Shown: positions 18,763 through 27,787, counted from the stretch's first letter. The stretch is DNA of 45,903 nucleotides from Armatimonadota bacterium (GCA_025360125.1 JANYCU010000048.1:1-45903); one strand, 5' to 3'. The notes: generated from the sequence alone by a model not told the origin. Made by a program: numbers and translations.

Positions 18763-20178
18763 TTAATACCGATAGCTGTCCGGCTTATATGGACCTTCCA
18801 CATCGACCCCGATGTACCCGGCCTGCTTCTCGCTCAATACTGTCAATTCTGCCCCGAGCTTTTTAAGCTGCAATCGGGCGACTTTCTCGTCGAGATGCTT
18901 TGGGAGGACATAAACGCCTGGCTCGTGCTGGCCAAAGTTGGCAAATAGCTCGATTTGAGCCAAGACTTGGTTGGCAAAACTCGAGCTCATAACGTAGGAC
19001 GGATGTCCGGTTCCGCAGCCAAGGTTAATCAATCGTCCCTCGGCCAGAAGGATGATTCGCTTGCCGTCGGGAAACTCGATGTGGTCCACCTGTGGCTTGA
19101 TGTTCTCCCACTTGTACTGCTTCAGCGAAGCTACATCGATCTCGTTATCAAAGTGGCCGATGTTGCAGACGATCGCGTTATTTTTCATCCGCTTCATGTC
19201 TTCGTGGCGAATGATGTCTCGGTTCCCGGTTGCCGAAACGAAGATGTCGGCCTTGTCGGCGGCGTAATCCATCGTCACGACTCGGTAGCCTTCCATCGCG
19301 GCTTGCAAAGCGCAGATTGGGTCGCACTCGGTGACCCAAACTTGGGCACTGAGGGCGCGGAGGGCTTGAGCACTTCCCTTTCCTACATCGCCGTACCCGC
19401 AGACCAAAGCGACCTTGCCCGCGATCATGACGTCGGTGGCGCGCTTGATTCCGTCGACCAAGGACTCGCGGCAACCATACAAATTATCGAACTTCGACTT
19501 GGTGACCGAGTCGTTGACGTTAAAGCAGGCGAATGGCAACTTCCCTTCGGCGTGGAGTTTGTAGAGTCGTTTGACGCCCGTCGTCGTCTCTTCGCTGACA
19601 CCCTTGATATTTGCCTTTACCCGGCTGTAGAACGTGCTATCGGAAGAGAGCTTCTTCTTGATGGCAGCGAACATGATGATTTCTTCTTCGCTGCCGGGGT
19701 TATCGAGCACTTTGATGTCTTGTTCGGCATCGGAGCCAAGCAGGACAAGTACGGTAGCGTCTCCGCCATCGTCGAGGATCATGTTTGGCGTTCCGCCGTC
19801 GTGCCATTCAAGAATCTTGTGGGTGAATTCCCAGTACTCTTCAAGTGATTCACCTTTGTAGGCGAAGACGGGGATGTTTGCCGCGGCGATTGCGGCCGCC
19901 GCGTGGTCCTGGGTGGAGAAGATGTTGCAGCTTGCCCAGCGCACTTCGGCTCCGAGATCGGCAAGGGTCTCGATGAGGACTGCGGTTTGGATCGTCATGT
20001 GGAGCGATCCGGCGATCTTAGCCCCTTTTAGAGGTTGTTGACCGCGATATTCATTTCGAATTTCCATCAAGCCGGGCATTTCGGTTTCGGCGATGGCGAT
20101 CTCTTTGCGGCCGAATGGAGCAAGCGAAAGATCTGCGACGTGGAAGTCGGTTTTGAGAGGATTTGTGACCGTATTCAT
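18763..20178 (-). CDS. ahcY: Adenosylhomocysteinase (SAH hydrolase)
   Basis: Cleaves S-adenosylhomocysteine to adenosine and homocysteine, clearing the inhibitor of methyltransferases. NAD+ is the tightly bound cofactor. ATG 20178 gives 471 residues beginning MNTVTNPL. A longer frame up to 20238 runs into the riboswitch terminator and is rejected. Signature segments are [15 protein letters not shown], the catalytic-region [11 protein letters not shown], the Rossmann motif [16 protein letters not shown], and the C-terminal KPDSYRY that reaches into the neighbouring subunit. It is directly preceded by a SAH riboswitch that should turn it on when its own substrate accumulates. Confidence 0.98.
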   Translation of the reverse strand: MNTVTNPLKTDFHVADLSLAPFGRKEIAIAETEMPGLMEIRNEYRGQQPLKGAKIAGSLHMTIQTAVLIETLADLGAEVRWASCNIFSTQDHAAAAIAAANIPVFAYKGESLEEYWEFTHKILEWHDGGTPNMILDDGGDATVLVLLGSDAEQDIKVLDNPGSEEEIIMFAAIKKKLSSDSTFYSRVKANIKGVSEETTTGVKRLYKLHAEGKLPFACFNVNDSVTKSKFDNLYGCRESLVDGIKRATDVMIAGKVALVCGYGDVGKGSAQALRALSAQVWVTECDPICALQAAMEGYRVVTMDYAADKADIFVSATGNRDIIRHEDMKRMKNNAIVCNIGHFDNEIDVASLKQYKWENIKPQVDHIEFPDGKRIILLAEGRLINLGCGTGHPSYVMSSSFANQVLAQIELFANFGQHEPGVYVLPKHLDEKVARLQLKKLGAELTVLSEKQAGYIGVDVEGPYKPDSYRY

Positions 20179-20202
20179 GTTCTGTATTTCATGATTGGTC
20201 GG

Positions 20203-20243
20203 AAACGAAAAACGCTCATGACCAATCTTTGTGATCATGAGCG
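20203..20243 (-). terminator. Switchable terminator of the SAH riboswitch
   Basis: On the minus strand CGCTCATGA (start 20243) pairs with TCATGAGCG (ending 20213), nine perfect pairs, followed by TTTTTCGTTT. Its 5' arm overlaps the conserved 3' block GGCGCTCATGA of the SAH aptamer, so terminator and ligand-bound aptamer exclude each other. Confidence 0.85.
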
Positions 20244-20296
20244 CCGTTTATTCGCCGAGCCTGGACTCATTTCAGAGTTGCAGCGCTCCTCGGCTA
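20232..20296 (-). promoter_or_regulatory. SAH riboswitch (S-adenosylhomocysteine aptamer)
   Basis: The minus strand reads CCGAGGAGCGCTGCAAC, then CCAGGCTCGG, then GGCGCTCATG, which are the three conserved blocks of the SAH aptamer. The pairs CCGAG/CTCGG (first helix) and GAGCGC/GCGCTC (pseudoknot) are present. Pseudoknot formation with ligand uses up the bases that otherwise start the terminator stem, giving an ON switch. It lies directly upstream of ahcY, its classical target. Confidence 0.93.
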
Positions 20297-20319
20297 ATAC
20301 CTAGTATTCCACATCTTGA

Positions 20320-20811
20320 TTAAGATTTCAAGGGTATGTAGAGTTCGGTTTCGAGTTCGTCGTCGGGGACAAATCGTGGCCGGGTTCGATACACTTGGAA
20401 ACCGGGTCCGGGACCGATTGACCGTTCTCCGCTGTGGGGCAACCACACTCCATAGAAGAATTCCCAGGCTTTTGCCAGTCCCGAGTAGGGGCCCTGGTAA
20501 ACCATCTTCGCATACTTCCCTACTGGGATCTCATCGGTTTGGACTTGTCGAGGCAGGTCTTCAACGGAGTCAACGAACACGCAGGCACGAGAATGGAGTT
20601 CCTCGGTTGGAGTGTCTTCGGGATCATCGAGCCATATTGAAGCCAAAGTTAGAGGCTCAGCCTCAAGCGAATTCTCCTCACACGAGGCCATGATTCGTTT
20701 AAAGGCAGTCCTAATTTCTTCATAGGCTCCTTGGTGTTCTTCGAAGACGTAGTGCTTTGGCGAATCGAAAAAAGCAACTTCAACCTTACTGAGGCCACGC
20801 ATTGTGACCAT
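20320..20811 (-). CDS. GyrI-like small-molecule-binding domain protein
   Basis: Resembles the GyrI/AraC effector-binding domain fold (SHS2 module, PF06445): an N-terminal VEVAFFDSPKHYVFEEHQGAY segment, a middle acidic strand region, and the C-terminal sequence KMVYQGPYSGLAKAWEFFYGVWLPHSG, typical of the ligand-binding half. No DNA-binding domain is attached. I use ATG 20811; GTG 20838 and ATG 20802 are possible. It precedes ahcY in the same direction, but the SAH riboswitch lies between them, so ahcY has its own control. Confidence 0.75.
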   Translation of the reverse strand: MVTMRGLSKVEVAFFDSPKHYVFEEHQGAYEEIRTAFKRIMASCEENSLEAEPLTLASIWLDDPEDTPTEELHSRACVFVDSVEDLPRQVQTDEIPVGKYAKMVYQGPYSGLAKAWEFFYGVWLPHSGERSIGPGPGFQVYRTRPRFVPDDELETELYIPLKS

Positions 20812-20900
20812 TATGTATCCAAAAAAATACTTTTTCACCGTTTTCTTTAAAAAAGCCCCTTAAAAAAGTTTTTGCTCTTAGTGGGCCGCACTAAGATTTG

Positions 20901-20930
20901 TTGGCGATTCTTGGGTGCGGAAAGTATAAT
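20901..20930 (+). promoter_or_regulatory. Strong leaderless promoter of the PhyH gene
   Basis: TTGGCG (20901-20906), an 18-base spacer and a perfect TATAAT (20925-20930), with the GTG start eight bases later at 20939. This is the best-formed case of the leaderless arrangement in the window. Confidence 0.7.
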
Positions 20931-20938
20931 CCGGGTTA

Positions 20939-21790
20939 GTGGCTCTCTCGATCGACTCCATTCCAGTCATGCCTTATGATTCCGGGCTCTATGCTCCTGA
21001 GGCACTGATCGAGCCTATTGGTTCATTTGCCGACATCACCGATTCGATTCGAGAGCAGTATCGAGAGCTTGGATTTATTTCGGTAGCGAGTGCGTTTTCG
21101 GCAGATCTTGTCGACGCGGCAAGGACGGCGTTGGTCGATTTGGTCAATTCGGAGATTCCAGAGGGTACTCAGCTACAATTCGAAAGCGAAGCGAAGAATA
21201 TTTTGGACACCCTTTCTCCTGAAGACAAGCAGGATTACGTTCGAAAGTTCATGTGGTTTAGCCATTTAAATCAAGCCACCCTCAACTTCATGGAGAACTC
21301 CGAGTTGATCTCCGTGGTCGAGTCTTTATTGGGGGGCGAATGTGAGATGTTTCAGGACATGGCGTTGTTTAAGCCGCCGGCATTTGGGCGAGAGAAGCCG
21401 TGGCACCAGGATCATGCTTACTTTAATGTTCCCCTTGGCACCAAGGTGGTTGGGGTTTGGATTGCGCTCGATGCGACCTTCCCGGAGAATGGATGCATGC
21501 ACTTTTTGCCGGGTGGGCATAAGGATGGTCCGCTGCCTCACTGGAATCGACGAGATTGGCAGATTTGCGATGCGGATGTGCTAGGGAAGACTGGCCAGGT
21601 CGCGGCTCCGTTACCTGCTGGTGGTTGCTTGATTTTCGATGGATTGACTCCGCATGGGACGCCGAAAAATACTTCGAATGCCCGACGGCGAGCCCTGCAA
21701 TACCATTACGTTTTGAAGGGAACGCCTCGGACGACTAGTGAAGACCGCATTGCGATTTTTGGCGACGAAGGCAAGAACGTTTCCTGTTAG
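20939..21790 (+). CDS. Phytanoyl-CoA dioxygenase (PhyH) family protein
   Basis: An Fe(II)/2-oxoglutarate-dependent oxygenase of 283 residues. The iron-binding facial triad is visible as H156-x-D158 (WHQDHAYF) and H239 (LTPHGT). The Arg near residues 249-251 is the likely 2-oxoglutarate anchor. The segment ENGCMHFLPGGHKDG is typical of bacterial PhyH proteins that hydroxylate small molecules. The GTG start at 20939 is supported by a perfect -10 eight bases upstream; ATG 20969 is the alternative. The next gene begins 10 bases after the stop. Substrate unknown. Confidence 0.88.
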   Translation: MALSIDSIPVMPYDSGLYAPEALIEPIGSFADITDSIREQYRELGFISVASAFSADLVDAARTALVDLVNSEIPEGTQLQFESEAKNILDTLSPEDKQDYVRKFMWFSHLNQATLNFMENSELISVVESLLGGECEMFQDMALFKPPAFGREKPWHQDHAYFNVPLGTKVVGVWIALDATFPENGCMHFLPGGHKDGPLPHWNRRDWQICDADVLGKTGQVAAPLPAGGCLIFDGLTPHGTPKNTSNARRRALQYHYVLKGTPRTTSEDRIAIFGDEGKNVSC

Positions 21791-21793
21791 AAT
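21788..21793 (+). promoter_or_regulatory. Candidate -10 box for a leaderless transcript
   Basis: TAGAAT overlaps the PhyH stop codon and lies six bases before ATG 21800. No clear -35. Confidence 0.3.
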
Positions 21794-21799
21794 TGAGCA

Positions 21800-22600
21800 A
21801 TGGAAAGCCGAGTCAGGTCTATCACGCCGATCCTTCCGGTAGCAGACATTGGGGCGACACTGACATATTATCGCGATGTGCTTGGTGCCGATGACGGCTG
21901 GAAATGGGGCGATCCACCTACTCACGCAGGCTGCCTGTTGGGTTCGGCTGAGCTACAATTTTCTCTTGATCCATCGTTGTCTGCGGGTAGTCGCGGTCTG
22001 TCGATATTCCTGAACGTCGTGAACATTGAAGATCACTACTCGGCGCGACGGAATGCAGGTGCGAGAATTGTGTCTGAACTTGAGTCGAAGCCTTGGGGAG
22101 TTCGGGAATACAACGTCGAAGACTGCAATGGGATTCGGTTACGGTTCGCGGAAGGCGGATTTCTTAATGCCCGTCGCGAGAAGTTGCAGGGGGTCGAGAT
22201 GGTTCGTCGGCATTTGTCGCCAAATGAGCTGAAGAATTTAATGATGGCCGTTCAGTGGCACTTTGATGATGACCTCGAGAAGTTAAGGGTTTCGGTTGAG
22301 GAGCCGATGTGTACTGCCGTCGCCGAATATCAAGGAAACGTGATCGGGACGGGTTCGATTTTAGGTCATGCCACTGGGAACTACTTGATCTCGAACGTCA
22401 TCGTTCATCCCGATTTTCAGTCTCAGGGAGTCGGGAAGCTGATCATGCAGGAGCTGGATAACTGGCTGAGCGAAAACAGTGTACCTGGCGCAATGGTGAA
22501 GCTGTTTACTGGTCTCGATCGGCAGGCGTTTTATGGACAGTTTGGATTTCGCGGACCTGAGCAAGGGCTGATTGGCATGAACAAGGTCTTGAAGAAGTAA
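21800..22600 (+). CDS. Fusion protein: VOC (glyoxalase-like) domain plus GNAT acetyltransferase
   Basis: Residues about 5-122 form a glyoxalase/bleomycin-resistance-like VOC module (ITPILPVADIGATLTYYRDVLG ... YNVEDCNGIRLRFAEG). Residues about 130-266 form a GCN5-related N-acetyltransferase with the acetyl-CoA loop HPDFQSQGVGKLIMQELDNWL and the C-terminal FYGQFGFRGPEQG. Each module is common, but the fusion of both in one 266-residue chain is less usual. The VOC part could hold the substrate that the GNAT part acetylates; that is inference. It follows the PhyH gene by nine bases and may be co-transcribed with it. Confidence 0.85.
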   Translation: MESRVRSITPILPVADIGATLTYYRDVLGADDGWKWGDPPTHAGCLLGSAELQFSLDPSLSAGSRGLSIFLNVVNIEDHYSARRNAGARIVSELESKPWGVREYNVEDCNGIRLRFAEGGFLNARREKLQGVEMVRRHLSPNELKNLMMAVQWHFDDDLEKLRVSVEEPMCTAVAEYQGNVIGTGSILGHATGNYLISNVIVHPDFQSQGVGKLIMQELDNWLSENSVPGAMVKLFTGLDRQAFYGQFGFRGPEQGLIGMNKVLKK

Positions 22601-22627
22601 TTTGTGGGGTGGGTGATTCAAGAGATC

Positions 22628-22930
22628 TTACTGCTTTGTCACCGGACAGCCCCAACCATCGTATTCCCCCTTTAATTCCGCCGCTTTTACCGTCAAAGTT
22701 GCAATTTCAAGATCAAATTCGGGACTTGCAACGCTAGTCTCCATCTTGAAAGCGACCTCAAATTCTTCAGCCGACGAGTCAATCGTATATCCACGATTTT
22801 GAACAAATGTCATATAAGTAGCTGTGTCTTATTCGTTCTTAAAGTACGCAAAGTGATCGACTAATCGAACTTTCGAACCGTCGTCGCCATTTTTGGCCAA
22901 TGCCATCCTTACAGCGTCATCAGGATGCAT
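22628..22930 (-). pseudogene. RraB-family (RNase E inhibitor-like) gene with an in-frame TAA
   Basis: Reading from ATG 22930 the frame gives MHPDDAVRMALAKNGDD and then HFAYFKNE, hits TAA at 22829-22831, and continues without a frame change as DTATYMTFVQNRGY ... to LKGEYDGWGCPVTKQ. Both halves match the RraB pattern (N-terminal region ending before a His-containing strand; C-terminal GEYDGWG). Without the stop it would be one protein of about 100 residues. Alternatives are two short peptides, a nonsense mutation, or a sequencing error. TAA cannot be selenocysteine. RraB in E. coli binds and inhibits RNase E; whether this organism has that partner is not visible here. Confidence 0.65.
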
Positions 22931-22986
22931 TTTTTGCGATTTTCCAAACAACTTCGTTAGAATTGACATTGCAAAAATTCTGGCAC

Positions 22987-23016
22987 AAAAAAGCCCTTGA
23001 GCTTCCTCAAGGGCTT
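22987..23016 (-). terminator. Rho-independent terminator of tuf
   Basis: An 11-bp stem AAGCCCTTGAG/CTCAAGGGCTT (22991-23016) with a 4-base loop is followed on the minus strand by a T-run. It ends the tuf transcript 24 bases past the stop codon, before the broken rraB-like gene. Confidence 0.92.
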
Positions 23017-23039
23017 TTCCATTTCAAGCAACCCGAAGC

Positions 23040-24266
23040 TTACTTGACGATTTCGGTGATAGCACCAGCACCAACCGTTCGTCCACCCTCTCGGATAGCG
23101 AACTTGGAGCCGACTTCCATAGCGATTGGTTGGATCAATGTGATCGTCATGCTGACGTTGTCGCCAGGCATACACATTTCAGCAACCGCTCCGCCTTGAC
23201 CGCGGATCTCGTCGATGGTTCCGGTAACGTCAGTCGTTCGGAAGAAGAACTGAGGTCGGTAACCAGGGACGAATGGCGTATGTCGACCACCCTCATCTTT
23301 CGAGAGGACGTAGACTTCAGCCTTGAACTGCGTGTGAGGCTTGATGGAACCTGGCTTACAGATAACCATTCCGCGCTCGATGCCTTCTCGGTCGATACCG
23401 CGAAGAAGCAATCCAACGTTGTCGCCAGCTTCACAATAGTCGAGGGTCTTTCGGAACATTTCAACGCCCGTACAGATCGTCTTCTTTGGAGCCTCTCGGA
23501 GACCAACAATTTCAACTTCTTCCATCGACTTGAGTTGACCTCTTTCGACACGTCCAGTGGAAACCGTACCACGACCAGTGATCGTAAATACGTCTTCAAC
23601 TGCCATGAGGAATGGCTTGTCCTTATCTCGGCTAGGAGTAGGAATCCATGAGTCAACTGCAGCCATCAAGTCGAGGATCGACTTAATGTTCTTCTCATCA
23701 TAATCAACCTTGCCAGCTTCAACTTGGTCGAGAGCCTTTCGAGCGGAACCGATGATGACTGGAGTGTTATCTCCGTCAAAACCGTACTTGCTCAAGAGTT
23801 CTCGGATTTCCATTTCGACGAGCTCAAGAAGCTCAGGATCGTCTACTTGGTCTGCCTTGTTGATGTAAACAACGATGTAAGGAACTCCAACTTGGCGAGC
23901 CAAGAGGATGTGCTCTCGTGTTTGCTGCATAGGACCGTCGGTTCCTGCAACAACCAAGATTGCTCCGTCCATCTGCGCAGCGCCGGTAATCATGTTCTTG
24001 ATAAAGTCGGCGTGTCCAGGACAGTCAACGTGGGCGTAGTGCCGTGTTTCCGTCTCGTATTCCTGGTGCGAGATGTTGATGGTTATTCCTCTGGCCTTTT
24101 CTTCAGGCGCGGAGTCAATTTCATCGTAGCGCTTCGCTTGAGCGAGGCCCTTAGTTTGGAGAATACCGGTGATAGCGGCGGTTAGTGTCGTCTTGCCGTG
24201 GTCGACGTGGCCGATTGTGCCTACGTTGACGTGCGGCTTGTTTCTTTCGAATTTTGCTCTTGCCAT
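23040..24266 (-). CDS. tuf: Translation elongation factor Tu
   Basis: The GTPase that delivers aminoacyl-tRNA to the ribosome. The 408-residue product is full length with G1 GHVDHGKT (residues 19-26), the switch I region [14 protein letters not shown]3 DCPGH, and G4 NKAD in place of the usual NKCD. It ends [11 protein letters not shown]. It lies about 300 bases downstream of fusA in the same direction, but with a terminator after fusA, its own promoter and its own terminator, so it is monocistronic. I counted about 24 Arg codons by hand: about half are CGA, which is unusual for such a highly expressed gene. Confidence 0.98.
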   Translation of the reverse strand: MARAKFERNKPHVNVGTIGHVDHGKTTLTAAITGILQTKGLAQAKRYDEIDSAPEEKARGITINISHQEYETETRHYAHVDCPGHADFIKNMITGAAQMDGAILVVAGTDGPMQQTREHILLARQVGVPYIVVYINKADQVDDPELLELVEMEIRELLSKYGFDGDNTPVIIGSARKALDQVEAGKVDYDEKNIKSILDLMAAVDSWIPTPSRDKDKPFLMAVEDVFTITGRGTVSTGRVERGQLKSMEEVEIVGLREAPKKTICTGVEMFRKTLDYCEAGDNVGLLLRGIDREGIERGMVICKPGSIKPHTQFKAEVYVLSKDEGGRHTPFVPGYRPQFFFRTTDVTGTIDEIRGQGGAVAEMCMPGDNVSMTITLIQPIAMEVGSKFAIREGGRTVGAGAITEIVK

Positions 24267-24363
24267 TTTTGTTCTTTTTCCTTAATTGGATTTGGTTTAG
24301 GGCGACCCGTCGCCCAACTTCGGTCCAACCCAATACCGCACGGCAGGGTCTCAGACAAACGAA

Positions 24364-24393
24364 AGTGTACCTTCGAAGTCAAGGCCTAAGCAA
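24364..24393 (-). promoter_or_regulatory. Candidate tuf promoter
   Basis: Minus strand TTGCTT (24388-24393), an 18-base spacer and TACACT (24364-24369) would start a leader of about 90 bases. The leader contains a GGCGAC...GTCGCC inverted repeat close to the tuf start. Between this and the fusA terminator (24394-24512) I see no gene. Confidence 0.45.
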
Positions 24394-24512
24394 GATCAAT
24401 TTAAGCGGGTCATAATATTCTTTGTCAGCCGTTTGCGGTTTGCCGTTTACCGAATCCACTATTGGCATTTTTCTGTTCGGCCAACGACTAACGGATCACG
24501 GCCGACGGAATC

Positions 24513-24541
24513 AAAAAAGCCCCAATCTTTCGATTGAGGCT
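24513..24541 (-). terminator. Rho-independent terminator of the rpsL-rpsG-fusA unit
   Basis: On the minus strand AGCCTCAATC and GATTGGGGCT pair (one G-T pair) with a short loop, followed by TTTTTT. It separates fusA from tuf, which are co-transcribed in many other bacteria. Confidence 0.88.
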
Positions 24542-24547
24542 CTTCTT

Positions 24548-24568
24548 GCTAGCAGCTTGAAGCTTATC
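24548..24568. repeat. Degenerate GCTNNNN heptamers after fusA
   Basis: GCTAGCA, GCTTGAA and GCTTATC stand in register between the fusA terminator and the fusA stop, the same position as the GCTGAAA array after rpsJ. Confidence 0.6.
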
Positions 24569-26693
24569 TTCCGCCTTGTGCTTTGGCGATGATTTCGGCT
24601 TCAACGCTCTTCGGAACTTCTTCGTAGTGCGAAGGAGTTACGTTTGGCTGGGCCCGGCCCTGGGTCAGCGACCGTAGCGTCGTTACATATCCAAACATTT
24701 CCGACAGTGGGACGTGGGCATTAACGATGCTCACTCCACCTGGCGCAGGGGCCATGCCTTCGATGCGTCCTCGTCGACCGTTGATGTCTCCAACTACGTC
24801 GCCAACATTTTGCTCTGGCGTCGTGACTTCAACGTGCATGATCGGCTCCTTAATGATTGGCGTAGCGGTCTTCATCGCAGCTTTGAAAGCCAAGACTCCG
24901 GCCTGCTTAAACGCGTTTTCGTTCGAGTCAACGTCGTGGTAGCTTCCGTCGAGGACCTTTACCTTGATGTCGACAACCGGATAACCAGCTTGAACGCCGC
25001 TCAGCATTGCTTCGCGAACACCCTTTTCGATCGCCGGAATGTATTCCTTAGGAATCGAACCGCCAACAACCTTGTTTTCAAAAACGAAGCCTTGTCCAAC
25101 TTCCATTGGTTCGATGGAGATCGTACACACACCGTATTGACCAGAACCACCTGACTGTCGAACAAATCGTCCTTCGGCCTTCGAGGTTCCTTTGATCGTT
25201 TCTCGGTAAGCGACTTGGGGTTTGCCTTGGTTGGCTTGGACGCCGAATTCACGGTTCAATCGGTCGACGATGATTTCAAGGTGGAGCTCGCCCATTCCTG
25301 AGATGATCGTTTGTCCGGACTCGGCATCGGTAAAGACTCGAAATGTCGGGTCTTCTTGCGCAAGTCGCTGCAGCGATTGTCCCAGCTTCTCTTGGTCTGC
25401 CTTCGATTTTGGTTCGATGGCGATTTGGATAACTGGCTCGGGGAATTTGATGGCTTCAAGGGCCACCATCTTATCTGGGTCACAAATTGTGTATCCAGTG
25501 ATGATGTCGTTGAGCCCAATAACGCCTACGATTTCGCCTGCGTATACTTCGTCGAGGTCGGTTCGAGCGTTCGCGTGCATTTCGAGAATTCGTCCAACTC
25601 GCTCCGTTCTTGTTCGAAGTTCGTTGGTTGAAGGATCTCGATAAGCAACTGCGACTTGGCTTCCCTTCTTAAGGAATCCAGAGTAGACGCGGAGGAACGT
25701 AAGCCGTCCCACGAACTTGTCAGACATGATCTTGAATGCAAGCGCAGAAAACGGCTCTTTATCATCAGGATTTCGAACAACTTCAGTTTCGGATCGTGGC
25801 TCGATTCCACCTACGCCGCCTCGATCGAGAGGGCTAGGAAGGAATTCGCAAACGGCGTCGCACATCGCCTGAACGCCCTTGTTCTTGAAGGATGAACCCG
25901 AGATCATCGGGAAGATTTGCAGCGCGATCGTTCCTCGGCGCAGAGAGGCCTTCAGTTCTTCGACCGAAAGTTCTTCGCCTTCGAGGTACTTCATGGCGAT
26001 CTCGTCGTCGTAATCCGAAATGGATTCGAGCAACTTGCCTCTCCATTCGTTGGCCGCTTCCATCATTTCTGCCGGAATCGGACCCGTTTCGGAGGTCTTG
26101 CCATCGTCTGACTTGTAGATCGTTGCCGTCATCTTGAGGAGGTCGACATATCCGGTGTAGTTGCCTTCGGCACCAATAGGAATTTGAATTGGAGCCACGT
26201 TGGCACCAAGTCGCTCTCGAATTCGGCTATGAACGCTAAAGAAGTCAGCGCCAAGTCGGTCCATCTTGTTCACATAGATAACTCGGGGAACCTTATACTT
26301 GGTTGCTTGTCGCCAAACCGTTTCGCTTTGAGGCTGGACGCCGCCAACCGCACAGAACACAGCAACACATCCATCGAGGACGCGAAGGGACCGCTCGACT
26401 TCAACCGTGAAGTCTACGTGTCCTGGCGTGTCGATGATATTGATCTTGTGCTCAGGGAATTGCTTGTCGGATCCGCTCCAGAAGGCAGTGGTAGCCGCCG
26501 AGGTAATCGTAATTCCTCGCTCTTGCTCCTGCTCCATCCAGTCCATGGTTGCGGCGCCATCATGCACCTCTCCAATCTTGTGAGTCTTTCCGGTATAAAA
26601 TAGAATTCGCTCAGTCGTAGTCGTTTTGCCGGCATCAATGTGAGCCGCAATACCTATATTTCGAACGAGTTCGAGGGGGTGGCTTCTGGGCAT
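24564..26693 (-). CDS. fusA: Translation elongation factor G
   Basis: The GTPase that drives ribosomal translocation, 709 residues, full length. The G1 loop [16 protein letters not shown] (residues 16-31), the effector region [15 protein letters not shown]3 DTPGHVDF and G4 [10 protein letters not shown] are intact. Domain IV carries GSGGQYGVC-like sequence ([13 protein letters not shown]) and domain V the final [12 protein letters not shown] and [16 protein letters not shown]. It is third in rpsL-rpsG-fusA, 72 bases after rpsG, and is followed by heptamer repeats and a terminator. Confidence 0.98.
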   Translation of the reverse strand: MPRSHPLELVRNIGIAAHIDAGKTTTTERILFYTGKTHKIGEVHDGAATMDWMEQEQERGITITSAATTAFWSGSDKQFPEHKINIIDTPGHVDFTVEVERSLRVLDGCVAVFCAVGGVQPQSETVWRQATKYKVPRVIYVNKMDRLGADFFSVHSRIRERLGANVAPIQIPIGAEGNYTGYVDLLKMTATIYKSDDGKTSETGPIPAEMMEAANEWRGKLLESISDYDDEIAMKYLEGEELSVEELKASLRRGTIALQIFPMISGSSFKNKGVQAMCDAVCEFLPSPLDRGGVGGIEPRSETEVVRNPDDKEPFSALAFKIMSDKFVGRLTFLRVYSGFLKKGSQVAVAYRDPSTNELRTRTERVGRILEMHANARTDLDEVYAGEIVGVIGLNDIITGYTICDPDKMVALEAIKFPEPVIQIAIEPKSKADQEKLGQSLQRLAQEDPTFRVFTDAESGQTIISGMGELHLEIIVDRLNREFGVQANQGKPQVAYRETIKGTSKAEGRFVRQSGGSGQYGVCTISIEPMEVGQGFVFENKVVGGSIPKEYIPAIEKGVREAMLSGVQAGYPVVDIKVKVLDGSYHDVDSNENAFKQAGVLAFKAAMKTATPIIKEPIMHVEVTTPEQNVGDVVGDINGRRGRIEGMAPAPGGVSIVNAHVPLSEMFGYVTTLRSLTQGRAQPNVTPSHYEEVPKSVEAEIIAKAQGGR

Positions 26694-26732
26694 GGTTATT
26701 TGTTCTTCCTTTACTGAGTGAAGTGAGTTTTT

Positions 26733-26755
26733 GGGCTATACGTCTTGCATAGCCC
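26733..26755 (-). promoter_or_regulatory. Hairpin in the rpsG-fusA spacer
   Basis: A 7-bp perfect stem GGGCTAT/ATAGCCC with a 9-base loop on the minus strand, followed by AAAAAC and not by T, so it is not a terminator. It may be a processing or protein-binding site in the operon transcript; that is inference. Confidence 0.4.
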
Positions 26756-26765
26756 GGGTCGAATA

Positions 26766-27236
26766 TTAGAATCGATAGTGAGCGAAAGCCTTATTGGATT
26801 CAGCCATCTTATGCGTGTCTTCACGCTTCTTGATTGCCGAACCAGCGTTGTTGAATGCGTCGAGCACTTCATTGCTCAACTTATCGACCATCGACTTTCC
26901 GCTTCGCTTTCGAGCCGCTCCAAGCAGCCATCGGAAGGCGAGCGTTCGTCGTCGCTCGGGTCGTACGTCCATCGGTACTTGGTACGTCTGGCCGCCAACT
27001 CGTCGAGGTCGAACTTCAACGGCCGGAGTCACGTTCTGAATGGCTTTCTCAAACGCTTCAATCGCCGGAGTTCCGGACTTTTCTTCGACAATCTTCATTG
27101 CCGCGTAGAAAATGTATTCCGACTTGCCGCGCTTGCCGCTGTACATCATTCGGTTGATGAACCGTGCCGCGAGCTCAGATCCGTAGATCGGGTCAGGCAG
27201 GATGATTCGTTTTGGCGCTGCGCCTTTACGTGGCAT
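26766..27236 (-). CDS. rpsG: 30S ribosomal protein S7
   Basis: S7 (156 residues) nucleates assembly of the 30S head and binds the 3' domain of 16S rRNA. Typical segments are [10 protein letters not shown] at the N-terminus, [40 protein letters not shown], and the C-terminal [15 protein letters not shown]. The start overlaps the rpsL stop by one base (TAATG at 27234-27238), so translation is coupled. Confidence 0.98.
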   Translation of the reverse strand: MPRKGAAPKRIILPDPIYGSELAARFINRMMYSGKRGKSEYIFYAAMKIVEEKSGTPAIEAFEKAIQNVTPAVEVRPRRVGGQTYQVPMDVRPERRRTLAFRWLLGAARKRSGKSMVDKLSNEVLDAFNNAGSAIKKREDTHKMAESNKAFAHYRF

Positions 27237-27616
27237 TACTTAGCCGCCTTTGGCTTCTTAACGCCATATTTCGATCGACCCTGGTTTCGCTTGCTGACGC
27301 CTGCGGTTTGTTGGGTACCACGAATAATGTGATATCGCACACCAGGAAGGTCCTTTACACGACCACCACGGATCAAAACGACCGAGTGCTCTTGCAAGTT
27401 GTGGCCTTCGCCAGGAATGTAGGCGGTGACTTCGATTCCGTTCGTGAGTCGTACACGAGCCGTCTTTCGAAGTGCCGAGTTTGGCTTCTTGGGTGTCATG
27501 GTTCGTACGATGGTACAAACGCCCCGCTTAAATGGGTTTTGCTTGAGGGCCGGAGACTTGGATTTTGTCTTCGGTACCTTCCTTCCCTTTCGAACTAATT
27601 GGTTTACTGTAGGCAT
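27236..27616 (-). CDS. rpsL: 30S ribosomal protein S12
   Basis: S12 (126 residues) forms part of the decoding centre. The conserved blocks [20 protein letters not shown] and [20 protein letters not shown] keep the Lys residues whose mutation gives streptomycin resistance, so the wild-type sensitive form is expected. First gene of the rpsL-rpsG-fusA unit. A leader of about 165 bases containing a terminator-like hairpin precedes it. Confidence 0.98.
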   Translation of the reverse strand: MPTVNQLVRKGRKVPKTKSKSPALKQNPFKRGVCTIVRTMTPKKPNSALRKTARVRLTNGIEVTAYIPGEGHNLQEHSVVLIRGGRVKDLPGVRYHIIRGTQQTAGVSKRNQGRSKYGVKKPKAAK

Positions 27617-27658
27617 TTTGCTTTTTCTCTGACGCCAGTCGATCCACTTTTGGACATT

Positions 27659-27680
27659 AAAAAACCCCTAAACAGGGGCT
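27659..27680 (-). terminator. Terminator-like hairpin in the rpsL leader (possible attenuator)
   Basis: On the minus strand AGCCCCT-GTTT-AGGGGTT followed by TTTT, 43 bases before the rpsL ATG. No other minus-strand gene lies just upstream, so it acts on the rpsL leader transcript itself. A 33-codon frame (27657-27758, starting MRKFGRQC) runs into the hairpin and could be a leader peptide. Confidence 0.6.
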
Positions 27681-27787
27681 CGCGAGCTTCGGTTGCGGTG
27701 TTAAAACGGATTCGAAACTCGCCTGCCCTCCTGGACATTGGCGGCCAAACTTGCGCATTTTGCGATGCACCCGCTCGACAAGGGAGA

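Noticed and set aside
27690-27760. Possible tRNA or tmRNA 3' end (TTTCGAATCC on the minus strand)
   Set aside because: No pairing acceptor stem and no CCA. It lies in the rpsL leader.
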